From: Formicarius rufipectus
Lineage: Eukaryota; Chordata; Aves; Passeriformes; Formicariidae
Direction of reading: 5' to 3'
Length of the DNA: 64,000 bases
Assembly: GCA_013399695.1 (NCBI GenBank)
Contig: VXAU01001765.1
Coordinates: 74,328-138,327 of the forward strand
Under the pieces are notes generated by a model. The model had not been told where the DNA came from and did not search any database. It saw only the letters and a list, made by a program, of their open reading frames with translations. Positions 39,201 through 50,634 of the stretch are shown here, piece by piece; positions within the stretch are counted from its first letter, which is position 1, and every line of letters begins with the position of its first letter. The position numbers and the translations under genes were made by a program.

Positions 39201-40690
39201 GAATGTCATCATCATGGCTAGACTTCGCGAACAAAGATTTGGGAGGGTTTTACCCATGCTTGCTGAAAGCGCGCTGATGGCTGGTAAGGCCAATGTGAGA
39301 TAGGCAAGTCCGGTTGCAAAAGGCACAGCAGAAAGTTTCCATAGGTGGTACTATCAGGGCACGGTTCTTTCTGCGTTGCCTTTTCTCCTCCAGACTGATT
39401 CTGCGTGCAGTTTCAAAGGAGACAGCAGCATTATAGATTGTATGTCTCCACGTCTACTGATTGGAGGCCAGAGTGGACCACTGATGGTGGTCAATATGGC
39501 CAAGGCTGAGGTGTTGTTTCAGTGAGTCCCTGTATCTCTTCTTTGGGCCTCCTCTCTTGTGGCAGCCGGTGGTGAGTTCACCGTAGAGCACAGTCTTAGG
39601 GAGGCGGTGATCCTCCATCCTGGAGACGTGCCCTGCCCAGCACAGCTGCGTTCTCAGCAGCATGGCCTTGATACTGGTGACCTCTGCCTGTTCCAGAACG
39701 GACACGTTAGTCCCATAATCAGACCAGTGGATGTTTAGGACTGTGCTGGTGGAAGCGCTCGAGGAGTCGCAGGTGGTGGCGGTAGATGACCCAAGATTCA
39801 GACCCATAGAGAAGAGAAGACAGTACAATGGCTCTGTAGACACTGATCTTTGTACTTTTCTTCAGGTGTTTATTGCACCAGACTCTTTTATGGAGTTTTC
39901 CATAGGCTCTGTATGCCTTTGCTAACCTGTTGTCAATCTCTTTGTCAATCTTACCATGTGAGGAAATGATGCTTCCCAGATAAGTGAACTGCTGGACTGA
40001 CTTCAGCTTTGATTCACCTATGGTGATGTGTGGGTGATGAAAAACTTCCTGAGGTTCAGGTTGATAAAGAACTTCTGTCTTCTTCAGGTTGACTTCCAGC
40101 CCAAAAAGCTCAGCAGCCTCTGCAAAGCAGGATGTTAAGCGCTGCAGAGCTGTTTCTGTGTGGGCAACAAGGGCAGCATCGTCAGCAAAAAGCAGCTCGC
40201 GGACAAGGTGGTTTAGGGTCTTAGTGTGGGCCTTCAGCCTCCCTAGGTTGAAGAGGTTTCCATCGGTACGATACCAGACGTAGATGCCGTTATCTTCATC
40301 AAGATCTGCCGTGGCCCTTTGGAGCGTCATGCTGAAGAAGATTGTGAATAGAGTTGGTGCAAGAACACAACCTTGTTTCCCACCATTGGTTATTGGAAAG
40401 GGCTCAGAGAGAGCATCACCATCTCTGACTAGGCCGCGCTGATCCTCGTGTAACAAGATGATCATTTTGAGGAATTTGGGAGGACATCCTAATCTTTCCA
40501 AGATCTGCCACAGACCTTTTCTGCTCACAGTGTCAAAGACTTTGGTGAGGTCAACAAAAGTTACATAGGAATGTAGGGGCATGGTTAAAGCATCATCTTT
40601 GGTTTGCCCCCCCTGAATGTATTCCACCAGCCAAACTCGTAACCCTGTGCTTAGTGTTGCTAGCCATACTTCCCCCAACTTTGAAAATGT
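39201..40690 (-). mobile_element. RTE-clade LINE, 5'-truncated, reverse transcriptase largely intact (AviRTE candidate)
   Basis: A minus-strand frame of 319 codons (40678-39719) encodes most of a non-LTR reverse transcriptase: motif A FVDLTK at residues 41-46, KQGCVLAP at 101-108, and the catalytic FADD at 164-167. At the end of this frame about a dozen bases seem lost relative to the family, and the protein continues one frame over at 39843-39457 with LNIHWSD, WAGHVSRMED and HHQWSTL. A TAG at 39454-39456 interrupts it; beyond that the same frame runs to a TAA at 39250-39252 and includes a C2H2-type finger (CAFC...SH at about 39270-39330). A short tail with ATGATGATG (39206-39216) matches the microsatellite-like RTE 3' end. 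The endonuclease is missing. One frameshift and one internal stop in about 1.4 kb make it far younger than the CR1 copies around it. The clade is recognised from motifs; AviRTE membership is inference. Confidence 0.85.
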
Positions 40691-42234
40691 CAGCTAAAAT
40701 TTTCCACCATACTTTGAGCTTTAGGCAGAGATCAGACACTGAGAACTATAGCTTGTGTAAATGAACATTTTGTAATTCTACATTGCTGAAAACAAGGTAC
40801 TGTAAGTGGCTTAAAAAAATTGAAATGATGATCTTTCTCAGTAAAATATACATAGGAATCTATATTTTTATATCTTTCCCCTTTCATTTAAAGTACATTA
40901 ATGTAAATGTCCCAAATTTTTAGCATGTAAATGAAACAAGCTGTTGAAAGTTTTCATTCAATTATTTTATTTGAAAATAAGCAAGTTACAGTGGAAAGCT
41001 GGCTTCTTGTCCCTAGCTCAGTCTTAGCATGCTGGTAGCAAAGGAAAACAAAAGATTAAAAAATTCAATGCTCAAAATGGCTAAACATTACTAGAAGTCA
41101 GGCATTCAAAGTCATTAACACTGTGCTGTATTGATAGTTTCAAGCTTTGAACAATTCTAGCATCAAACATAATTGTATATATTTGTTGTGGTATTTGTCT
41201 TATAGGTTCATTACTTTTTAAACTTTCATTTGGGGTAGATGAAAATCACTTAAAACTGTGTTAACATACAAGCTGAAGGGACTTCATAAGGAAAGCCACA
41301 AGTGTGGTTCAATTTCTTTGTTCTTGTACTGAAGTAAAGAAATTATAAGAGACAAATACTCCTTTCTCAGAGAGTGAGATCAATTTCACTTCCTGGCAGT
41401 TTCTAAATTGTGTTTGCCAATTGTGACTGAAATTACGGAGACAGGTGATCACTGGTCTCAACCTTTCATTATTCCAAGGCCATGGAGTGAAGAAGTGTTA
41501 CACTGCTTTTAAACTTTCCTGCTTTTTTTCAATTTACAGGATCTCAAGTTTCATTTCTCAAAGACTGGAATGGAGATATGTGTTTCTGAAATACTTTGTA
41601 TACACAGGATTAGCACATTAGAAAACTTGGTTTTCTCTTGTATCTTCCTTTTTCTTCTATTCCTCTTGAAAGTATGATGATAAATATTTTACAGAAGATG
41701 TGATCAGAAAGAACATCCATCCTTTTCATGGATCTAAATTTAACATTTTGTTGCCCTTGTTAGATGATTTATGAAAATTAGGTATGGTTTAGTTGTTTGG
41801 TTTTTGTGGGTTTTTTTTGTGATAATAGGTAAAATCTGTGCTTGTAGTCATAATTTACTCTAATTATTCTGCAGAAGCNACCTAGAATGTAAGCTATGTA
41901 TTTTTGATTGCTTATATGCCTGATTCTGACCTCTAGGAAGGTACCATCCTCTCTACTTACATTTTAATTAGACTTGTTCTTTATTGTGAGCTATTGACAA
42001 AATTAACCTGTAAAATCAATGTTGCATAAAAGCTCTCTAGCTAGAGCACTCCCTCAAGCAATCAAAAAACAGAGCAAAATGTCACAACTACAACTATATC
42101 ACCAAATGGATAGGAAATTATTTCAACAAAGGTGAGACATAGCTTAGTGCTGAGATTTCTTACATTGAAGTTCTTAACTGTTTCATAACCATTTCAATAA
42201 TATCTCTTATGTTTAACTTAGTTGTTTTGTGCAG
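40691..42234. other. Anonymous AT-rich DNA
   Basis: No supported gene. One ambiguous base at 41879. Confidence 0.5.
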
Positions 42235-42321
42235 AACAATTGCTTCATCGAGATTGTTCCCGAGCAGTGCTCCTATCAGACATGCTCAGGATGGCGAATA
42301 TTCACCCAGGAAAAATGTAAG
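42235..42321 (+). CDS. Candidate Cys-rich coding exon of an unidentified extracellular protein
   Basis: An 87-nt open segment of 29 codons lies between a good acceptor (T-rich tract ending TTTTGTGCAG at 42234) and a consensus donor (AAG|GTATGT from 42322). Both junctions are phase 0. The peptide has four Cys spaced C-x8-C-x4-C-x10-C (residues 3, 12, 17, 28), beginning NNCFIEIVPEQC and ending TQEKCK, a pattern suiting a small disulfide-bonded domain such as an EGF-like or thrombospondin type 1-like module split by introns. The segment is GC-richer than its flanks and keeps CpGs (ATCGAG, CCCGAG) that neutral AT-rich DNA would usually lose. The frame is open on both sides, but I treat only the splice-bounded part as coding. 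I cannot name the gene. No partner exon is recognised, consistent with very long introns. Confidence 0.45.
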
Positions 42322-43299
42322 GTATGTCATAAGATTCAATTGGACTGATTTTCTGTTTCATTTATATTTTCAAAGTATCAGTTTGTCAGAATTAAAACTG
42401 CTTAGACCTTTAACTAGCAGAGAAAGAACACAAGAGAAACTTATTGTTCTGGACTTACAGTCCATATTCATTTGTTTGAACATGACAGACACCCTTCTTG
42501 GACCATGGCAATTTTCAGTATGAATAGGGAAAAGTATGTAGGCTTTGAAGAATTTTAGTGGAAGAAATCTAACCTTTTTTTCTATCTTCAGGGTTAGGCA
42601 GCAGGTGAACAGTTTTCCACATTGATATTGTGGATTAAGTTCGTAACGGTAGGTACATAATAGTACACAGTTACCTAACCTCTAAGTGGTTATACAAGGT
42701 GCAAAGTCATTGATCCTCTGTGGATCTAGCCTTAAAACTTCAGACCAATAACAAATAGTAACAGCGCGTAAGATTTTTCTCAGATACTTTTCCTTCATTG
42801 CTTCTTTTATTGACACACTAAGGAAACTTTGCAGCAATTCAGCCTCTGTTTCTTCCACTTTTTGTTTGTCTGTTTGTTTGTTTGTTTTAATTATGAAAAT
42901 AAAAAAATGCAATATCTATGACAACTATTTTACATTTAGTCTTTTTTTTTTTTTCCTTTGTTTAAAAACTAATGACAAAGTCAATATCCTAGTGTTTGTG
43001 TTTGGTAACTTGATATGCACACCTAACTGTACTTGAAAACTGTGAGGATTTTGTTCAGCCATAATTACATATGAGCAATAAGGCCAGTTATGTTTGGTGG
43101 CATTTATAGGCAATGGAGAGGAAAGAAAACAGTTTGAGGGCACAATCAATTTTTTGTGGGATTCAACACCCTGAACATGGACATTTTAGGAACTGTTAGA
43201 TGTCTAATACAGATTGTGTTTCATGATGCTTTCTCAGTAATCAAAGGATATTCATTTTGGCTTTAATCTACCTCTGTAAATGAGTGCAGTTATCCCATG
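42322..43299. other. Anonymous DNA (possible intron)
   Basis: No supported gene. A (GTTT)n tract lies at 42862-42890 and a T run at 42941-42954. Confidence 0.5.
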
Positions 43300-43354
43300 G
43301 GTCCTGCATCTTACCTGTCAGTGCCCTGTGGGTGTCACTGACGATGTAAGGACC
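43300..43354. other. Imperfect hairpin, about 17-bp stem
   Basis: GGTCCT..CATC..GTCAGTG on the left arm pairs with CACTGAC.GATG.AAGGACC on the right arm, with a 6-base bulge on the left and a 12-base loop (CCCTGTGGGTGT). It is too short for a typical miRNA precursor but could be a decayed inverted-repeat element. Confidence 0.7.
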
Positions 43355-43388
43355 AGTAAAAATCACTAAGATATCTACATTTCAAGAA

Positions 43389-43449
43389 TCAAATCCTATC
43401 TATATCATCCTATCAAGTCCTATTCTATATCAAATCCTATTCTATATCT
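43389..43449. repeat. Short imperfect tandem repeat
   Basis: About three imperfect copies of TCAAATCCTATTCTATA with variants. Confidence 0.75.
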
Positions 43450-43994
43450 GAGCTACTAAATCTGAGATACATTTGTCTTCAAATGAAAGAGACATTACTT
43501 GTCTATAATTCACCTCTTGTTAAGAGAATATATAAAATAGAGAAGCAGAATTACTCTATTGAATTAAGGATGTGGAGTCGTCTGAAGAAGATTAGCTTAT
43601 CAGACATCCAGGTTGCTATTATATAGTAATGTTTTACAAAACCACTATGTTTTCATAACTACAATTATGTTATTTTTATTATAAACATAAATATTACAGT
43701 AAAAATCATAAACAGGAAAAATGTGAAATATGCTTTATGACTTTTCTCTTACAAGAAGAGAAAATTCTTCTATTAATTTAAGAAATCCACCTATAATTTG
43801 CCAATTGCCAGTAAGCATGAGAAAAGACTTTAGAACCTTATCTGATAAGAATATTTTCTAATGTACAAAATTACCCAAATTATTTCTCTATAAGCTGGCA
43901 TGCAAATCACTGATGAATGCTATTGTGTAATTTGGTGATGATTATTATTTTTTCATTCTGTGTAGTTTTGTTTCCCATGGAATTTAAATGTCCC

Positions 43995-45118
43995 TGCTTT
44001 GGACTTGTGCAAAGCATTTGACACTGTCCTGCACAACATCCTTTTCTCTAAATCAGAGAGACGTGGATTTGATGTATGGACCACTTGGTGGATGAGGAAT
44101 TGACTGAATGGTTACACTCAGAGCTGAGGTCAATGGCTTGATTTCCAAGTGGAGACTAGTGACCTGTGGAATTCCTAAGGGGTTGCTATAAGTACCAGTG
44201 CTGTTTAACATCTTTCTCAGAGACATGGACAGTGGGATTGAGTGCACCCTTAGTAACTTTGCTGATGACACTAAGCTATGTGGTCAACACACTGGAGGGA
44301 AGGGATGCTGTCCAGAGTGACCTGGACAGACTTCAGTCTGTGTGAACCTTATGAAGACCAAAAAGGCCAAATGCCAGGTCCTGAAGCTGGGTTGGGGCAA
44401 TACCAAGCACAAATATAGACTGGGTGGAGAATAGATTGAAAGCATCCCAATGGTTAAACACTTGGATATTGATGAGAAGCTTAACATGAGCCAGAAATGT
44501 GCACTCGCAGCCCTGAAAGTCAATTCTATCCCCAGCTGCATCAAATCCAATGTGGCAGCAGGTTAAGGGAGATGATTCTATCTCTCTGTTCTTCTCTTAT
44601 GAGTCCTCATCAGCCATACTGCATCCTGCTCTAGGGTCTCCAACATAAGAAATACATGGACCCGTTGGCACAAGTCCAGAGGAGGTTCATAAAGATGATC
44701 AGAGGTCTGGAGCACTTCTCCTGTGAAGACAGGCAGAGTTGGGATTTTTCAGCCTGGAGAAGAGAGAGCTCCAGCAACATCTCATATCCGCCATTCTGGT
44801 TCCTAAAGGGCATCTACAAGAAAGCTGGAGAGGGACTTTTTATAAGGGCACATAGATAGAACAGAGGGAATGACTTCAAAGTGAAAGAAGGTAGACTTAA
44901 ACTAGATATTAAGAAGAAATTGTTTCCTGTGAGGGTAATGAGGCACTGGAAGAGGTTACCAAGAGAAGTTGTGAATTCCCCATCCCTGAAAGTGTTCAAG
45001 GCCAGATTGGATGGAGCTCTGAGCCACCTGATCTAGTGAAAGGTGTTCCTGCCCATGCTGGGGGGGTTGAATGGTCTTTAAGGTCACTTCCAACCTAGAC
45101 CATTTTGTGGTAATATGA
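43995..45118 (+). mobile_element. CR1 LINE, 5'-truncated: reverse-transcriptase C-terminal part plus 3' end
   Basis: The plus strand reads the avian CR1 ORF2 from LDLCKAFDTVLHNIL (about 44001-44045) through GFDVW, then NFADDTKLCG (FADD at 44258-44269, the catalytic box), and on to the RT thumb and 3' end. Near 45055-45115 it ends in the segment equivalent to GGTCACTTCCAACCTAGACC and a degenerate terminal repeat (TAATATGATT). In-frame stops (TGA after the WMRN segment) and frameshifts inactivate it. It is a typical old 5'-truncated insertion of about 1.1 kb in the same orientation as the Cys-rich exon candidate upstream. Confidence 0.9.
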
Positions 45119-45919
45119 TTGCTTGTAAGCAAGTGAATTCTTCCAGCTGTGAATTTGCTACAGTACTATCTCTCTCTAAGTTTCAGATGTCATTAGAGAT
45201 CATTAAACTCCTGAGAGATGCTAACATTTCACAAACACTATAAACAATTCCTTTTCAACCTTGACTGAAGTTTTTATATTCCCTCATTAATGTGCATTGA
45301 CATAGATTAAGAATATAAAAGGGAGAAAAGCATTTGAATACATGGCCTTGATAAGCAAATTCTTTTAAAATTCCTTACAACAGTGAATAAAATTTTCTTT
45401 TCAGTTAAAATAAATAAATCTCTGAATAACCATCGTTGATGGATAAGACAACATAAAGATTAACTTTCAATAATATTTTTGTAATAAAATTTGTACACAT
45501 CATTAAAATATAATAGCATAGAACTTTACTTCCAAAAAAACTGCTATATGTTTTGAACTAACAAGGAATCCTGAGCATTTTTCTGGCAGTCATAATGTTG
45601 ATCTTGTCCCACTGAAGGAGATTGACTTGGATCAAATCTTTAGCCTCTTTACCAGAACAAAAACACCACCATCCTTTCAACGTAACAGAACTGGAGATTA
45701 AATAGACAAGACAAACCTTGCGGTGGTACTACTATGTTTTAGCTGTAGGGAATATTTCAGCAAATTGCTGATGATGAACGGGCTTTGGAGACAAGAGATT
45801 CAGCTTAAATGATAATCCCATTTATATACTTACCTAGCCAGAGCACAGTACCTATTGTAATAGTAGGATATGTTTGTTTTCGTTTTAGTTGTTTGTTTTT
45901 TTTTTTTTTTCCCCACAAG
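45119..45919. other. Anonymous AT-rich DNA
   Basis: No supported gene. Confidence 0.5.
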
Positions 45920-46099
45920 CATAACAAAGCAAAGCTGGCTTCATTGAATGTTGAAAAACACGTGTTGTGTTTGTGTTGCTGTGCCCTCAGGTAATGTGAA
46001 GGGAGATGCAAACCCAGCTGCACAGCCTGAAGCTGGCCTCCAGCATAAGCTGTTGGAACTCTGACCTCTGTATGGCAGGCAATCCCACTGGCAAGAAGG
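45920..46099 (+). other. Cluster of splice-like signals, weak candidate noncoding exon(s)
   Basis: A strong T run ending CCCCACAAG at 45919, then CCCTCAG|GTAATG at 45990/45991, then GAAGG|GTAAGG at 46099/46100. This gives possible exons 45920-45990 (71 nt) and 45991-46099 (109 nt). The first is open in one frame; the second has early stops in two frames. It could belong to a long noncoding transcript or be chance. Confidence 0.15.
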
Positions 46100-49000
46100 G
46101 TAAGGGAAAGCAAGAGAGAGAGGAGCAGTTAAAGTTAGTATTACACTGTTTAAGTTTGTAAACAGATCATATTATGGAAATGACATGAACAACCTAAGAC
46201 CTGGGTGAACAAAATAGGCATTTAAACTGACTTCCAAGGGGAAAGTGATAAATCCAAGGGATCAGTAATAAATACTCATGAGGAAAGATAGATCAGAAAT
46301 AGCTGTGTTTCAGTTGTCAAAGAGAGATCTCATCATTATACTGCAGAGGGTGTGTGGACTGGAAACAAAGATGGAGAGGAATTCTAAATTGTAGTAAAAA
46401 AATCCAACACTTTTATGCTCATCCCTAGACAATGTTTTGGACATAAGAAGATGTCCAAAGATACCTTTTTCAAGGTAATAAGATATCTGAGTTGATTTCT
46501 TGAATTTTCTGAAAGTATGGGCTTCTGCTGCACGTCATATAACAGTTTAAATAATTATCCATGTTTTTTCAATTACCTATAAATATAGCCTTTTTTGTTA
46601 AAAATTATATGATATAGTGCTTCTTCCAGTCCACCAAATATATTTCTCATCTGGTGATGAACTTTCAACATTTTATCCAGACACCTTTTCCCTGCAGACA
46701 GTAAAGGAGTTGCACTTGCTAGGTAAGCAGAAAGAGCTGTGGGATTATATTGAGCTTAAGTCAGCTATCTATTTATACATTGACTATCATAATACATGAT
46801 TGACAGGACTGTTTCTATTTTCTTTGTGTTGTCACTTAGAGAAAGAAAAAAATGATTATGTAGTAAATCTTCACTTCCCCTTGTGGAAAACACCATTAGA
46901 TGGATGCTGGATGGTGACAACAACTTTCAACAGGTCTTACAAAGCTACTACAGATATTTGAAGGCAGAACATTGCCTAGAATACATCACCATTCCTTCTC
47001 ACAGTCTGTGGACCTCTGACATTTACACAAGTTGAGGTTTTGTCCATTCAGTTTAAATTTATGTTTATGATATCTTTAACAATGAACTGCCTTTAACTGT
47101 ATCAAACATTATGTCTGAAATTTAAATTAAAATGTTTATGACGCAACCAACAAATTTATTTTCTATTGACCATAAATAATAGAACAGTCTAATATACTTT
47201 TTTTTCCTCCCCCATTTCTCATTCTTTTTCCTCTCTTTTTGTTTTATGGGTTAATGGAGATTGTTTTCTTTAGAATTTCAGCACTGTGAAGTGCCATATC
47301 CATTTAACTTTAGAAAGTAAATCCATGTAAAATCCTCCCATTTAGAAAAAAAAATAGATTTCTGAATTAAATATCACATTCTCACTATTTTAAAGTAATG
47401 CAAATACTCTCATATTGTGTTTCTTTGAAGTTATAAAATGAATAAATGAGATTTGAAAATGCACCTTTTTATGAAGTACAGCACAATAGCAAAAGTAGCA
47501 AATTCATGTAATTTGAACACAGAATTAATTACATTTTGTTAAAAAATCACAGTTTATTCTCATTTATTCTATTTTGTCTGCAAAATAATGAAGAGGCAAA
47601 GAACCAGTCTCAATCCTTATTGAATGTCCTTTTCTTGTCTCATTTAAGGATATTTACCCAAATTTTTGCAAATTTCAGAAAATTTCTATGTCATAGTATG
47701 TTTATGATACAGAACCTTGTCTTTCACAGGCTAATTTAGGAACTAAATTAACCTAAATTAGCTCATTTAGATCCTAATTTATCTCAAATATATTACAACT
47801 AATGAAAAGACAGGCACCTCTAGACACTGAATTAGAAGTGTCAAGCACTTCAGTTCTAAATTACCCTTCTCTTATCAATGATTGCATTCATAGCTTAGCT
47901 CCCATTTTCTACTTCCTACTCCCTCATTTAGGTGGTTCAGGTAATGTTCAGTCAGACATAGTAGTGTCATAGGTTATAGGTGTTGTGCTTTAATACATCT
48001 CTGTGTGTTTCCTATGGAAATCAAAATATCTGAGACAACTAGTATGTGAGGTCTTAATATGGAACTGAGAGCTACTCCACACCTGAAAGTAAAGGGTTTT
48101 CAAACCATATTTAAACATGATTATTAGTGATTTAATTTCTTGGACTTTAAATGCTCCTAAATGTGGTCATTCATATTAATAAATTATTTATGAATATTAA
48201 TATTAATATATGTTATAATATTCTCACCATACATATCATATTAATATATGTATTATAGCCAGTTACAAAATTTTAACTAGAAATATATATTTGACAACAT
48301 CAAATAATAAAGATTTCTGGGATTATGACAATTGACCAGTAGTTTTACAACATGTACAGAAACACAGAACTACAAGTAATATTGTAGGAGAAGAATCAGA
48401 CAGGATACTAAAAGGTCTAAGGCTTATATAATTGTTTCCCAAAGGAAAGTGCTCCAAAATGTCTGAATTTTGTTGATATCTTGAGTCTGATTTTGGAACC
48501 AACCAACAAATCACAACAAAACCTCTAAAAGTAGTTGATTTTCATGACATAGGAGCTCTTTTTTCTTTTTAATTTACAGTTAATTTTTGCTCTTAGTCAC
48601 ATCAGTGAGCTTTATTTGTTCATTTACAAATTTGAACCTTCATCTTTTGTTTAATTATTTATTTTCCCTTGCATTTATCTGTACTAAATTGAAAGCCTGG
48701 GATAAAGGATCAGTCATATCAATATTAGAAAGTTGAAATTATGTTACAAAGGATTTACTAATGGTCTGATTGCATTGACATTATTGGATTTACACCTTTG
48801 CCAAAGATATTTGCAAACAGTATGAAATCTAGAACTGACAGTGAAAAGTTTCAACTCAGAGTAGATTTCAGTTTGTTCATTCTGGAGATGTAAGAAATTA
48901 TTGCTTGCAGAAAGTTCAATTTGATGATTCAGGACTTTAACATATATCTGTAAGATACACTTCTATTTATTATTTTGCAATTTTTGCAGTGTTAGTAAAA

Positions 49001-50338
49001 TTAAAAGGTGAAAATTAAAATTAAAATGACACAACAAAAATAAAAGGTAAGGTATTTTATTCATATGAATTAGAGAAACACTGGCATTCCTTTCACATGC
49101 TGTAGTTCCTTATCCAATCTTTCCAGCTGGTTTCACAAGTGAAAAAGCAAGGGATACAGATATATGACTTAACCTTTCTGTCTCATTTCCTACACCAAGG
49201 AGACTCATTCTGTTTGCATTTTCTCAGAAAGATATAAGGTTCTAAAACAAAAGCATTTTTATTAACAAGAATTATTCTCAAGAAAAATGACTCTTTTCCT
49301 TTAATTAATCATAACTTAATCTAACATGGAATTTTAACTTTGACTTTGTTTTGATCAACCCAATTTTGTCTCTCAACACCCTACAAACTTTCAGCAACAC
49401 ATCTTTAGAGGAGTATTGATGGAGAGGGAGAACAAATGTCTTTAATAATTATTTTATCATATTTATTCTTGAATTGGGTTTTCTTGAAGTAGAATCTGAT
49501 AAAGATGCCTATAAAATCGGTGTTGTCTGAAAGTAACCTCTGTGAAGATATTTATATGCTATTTACTCGTATTTAACACCATATGCTTATTATATTCTGA
49601 ATCAGGCTACCAAAACATGCTTTGACATAGGAAATTTTCTTATCTATAGGAATAATAAGGAAGAAAGTTGGATTTTTAAAATTATGTTGCTTAATATATA
49701 CTATATCATATATATATATCATATATATAGTATATGATATTGCTTAACCTGGTGAGTACATTCAATTAATTTTCCCTACTATTATGAGAATACAGCATTT
49801 AGATCTACTTAATGAAAGATGAAATTCATACTGATTAATGTTCATAAATTTAGTCTCTCAGAGTTGACTACACTCTAATGTGGATTTATTTTTTGCAAAT
49901 ATTAAGAAAGTTAGACCAAAAAAGTATTTCAAATGGAAAGTTCTTCCTTAAGAACAACTAGAACAAATATAATCTTGACAGCATCTCTAGTAATTAAGGA
50001 GAAAATTTCTCTGTGAAGAGAACTACAGGTTTTAAAAAGTTCTGGTAATAAAATATTTGAAATAGTATTGTTTTTTGACAAGGATTGAAAAGCAGGACAG
50101 ATACTGGAGTGAAATTCAGAGATCATAGTCATAAAAGAACAGACGTGCAGAGCAGACAAGGCATAAGGTTAGCAAACAATTCAAGTATGTTTTGATAAGA
50201 ACAGAGCTATGGTTTTGATACAATACTGCCTCCTATAAGAAAATAACTGCAGACAGATTGCACAACTAGGTATCAAGAAATGGTACAATTCAAGACATTT
50301 ATCCATGCTGCAAAGCTGTCAGTATCCCTGTATTTCAG
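46100..50338. other. Anonymous AT-rich DNA
   Basis: About 4.2 kb without a supported gene or recognisable interspersed repeat. Very AT-rich at 48175-48260 and 49690-49745; the latter has an imperfect TA palindrome. Confidence 0.5.
49697..49741. repeat. AT-rich imperfect palindrome
   Basis: ATATATACTATATCATATAT is followed by near-complementary CATATATATAGTATATGATA. A cruciform-prone TA sequence. Confidence 0.7.
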
Positions 50339-50484
50339 CAATAAATGACACCAAGCTCATTTGGCTGTTCTCTGACTACCACACGCTGACCAAGGATGGA
50401 AGAATGCGGCTGCTTTATTACACTTTTCCTGCCACAGTACAAACCTTGCAAGTACCTACAACCTGTGGGGTAGGACACATTGAG
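50339..50484 (+). other. Weak candidate coding exon, 146 nt
   Basis: An acceptor-like TATCCCTGTATTTCAG ends at 50338 and a donor-like GAG|GTAAAG starts at 50485. The frame between them is open, with a plausible soluble-protein composition and few Cys. The codon content is balanced and unlike the Phe/Val/Cys frames that follow in the G/T tract. I recognise no domain. It is less convincing than the 42.2-kb exon. Confidence 0.2.
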
Positions 50485-50549
50485 GTAAAGCAAGTCTTCA
50501 TTTGCTTTGATGTTTTTATTTGCTTTGTTGTTGTCAGGTTTTGGCTGGA

Positions 50550-50634
50550 GGTGGTTGCTGTTGCTGTTTGGGGGTGGTATTGTTTGTTGTTTTGTTTTGG
50601 TGGGTTTTTGTTTGTTTGTTTGTTTGTTTTGTGA
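50550..50634. repeat. (TTTG)n / G-T rich tract
   Basis: TTGCTG, TTTG and GGTTTT units. The 109- and 93-codon frames crossing it owe their length to this tract. Confidence 0.85.

Noticed and set aside
39123..39326. 67-codon minus-strand frame at the RTE 3' end
   Set aside because: It is an alternative frame over the RTE zinc-finger segment and flank; the true frame is the one with the CAFC...H motif.
39731..40283. Plus-strand frames of 64 codons inside the RTE element
   Set aside because: Antisense shadows of the reverse-transcriptase frame.
44284..44813. Minus-strand frames of 60-88 codons
   Set aside because: Antisense to the CR1 reverse transcriptase read on the plus strand.
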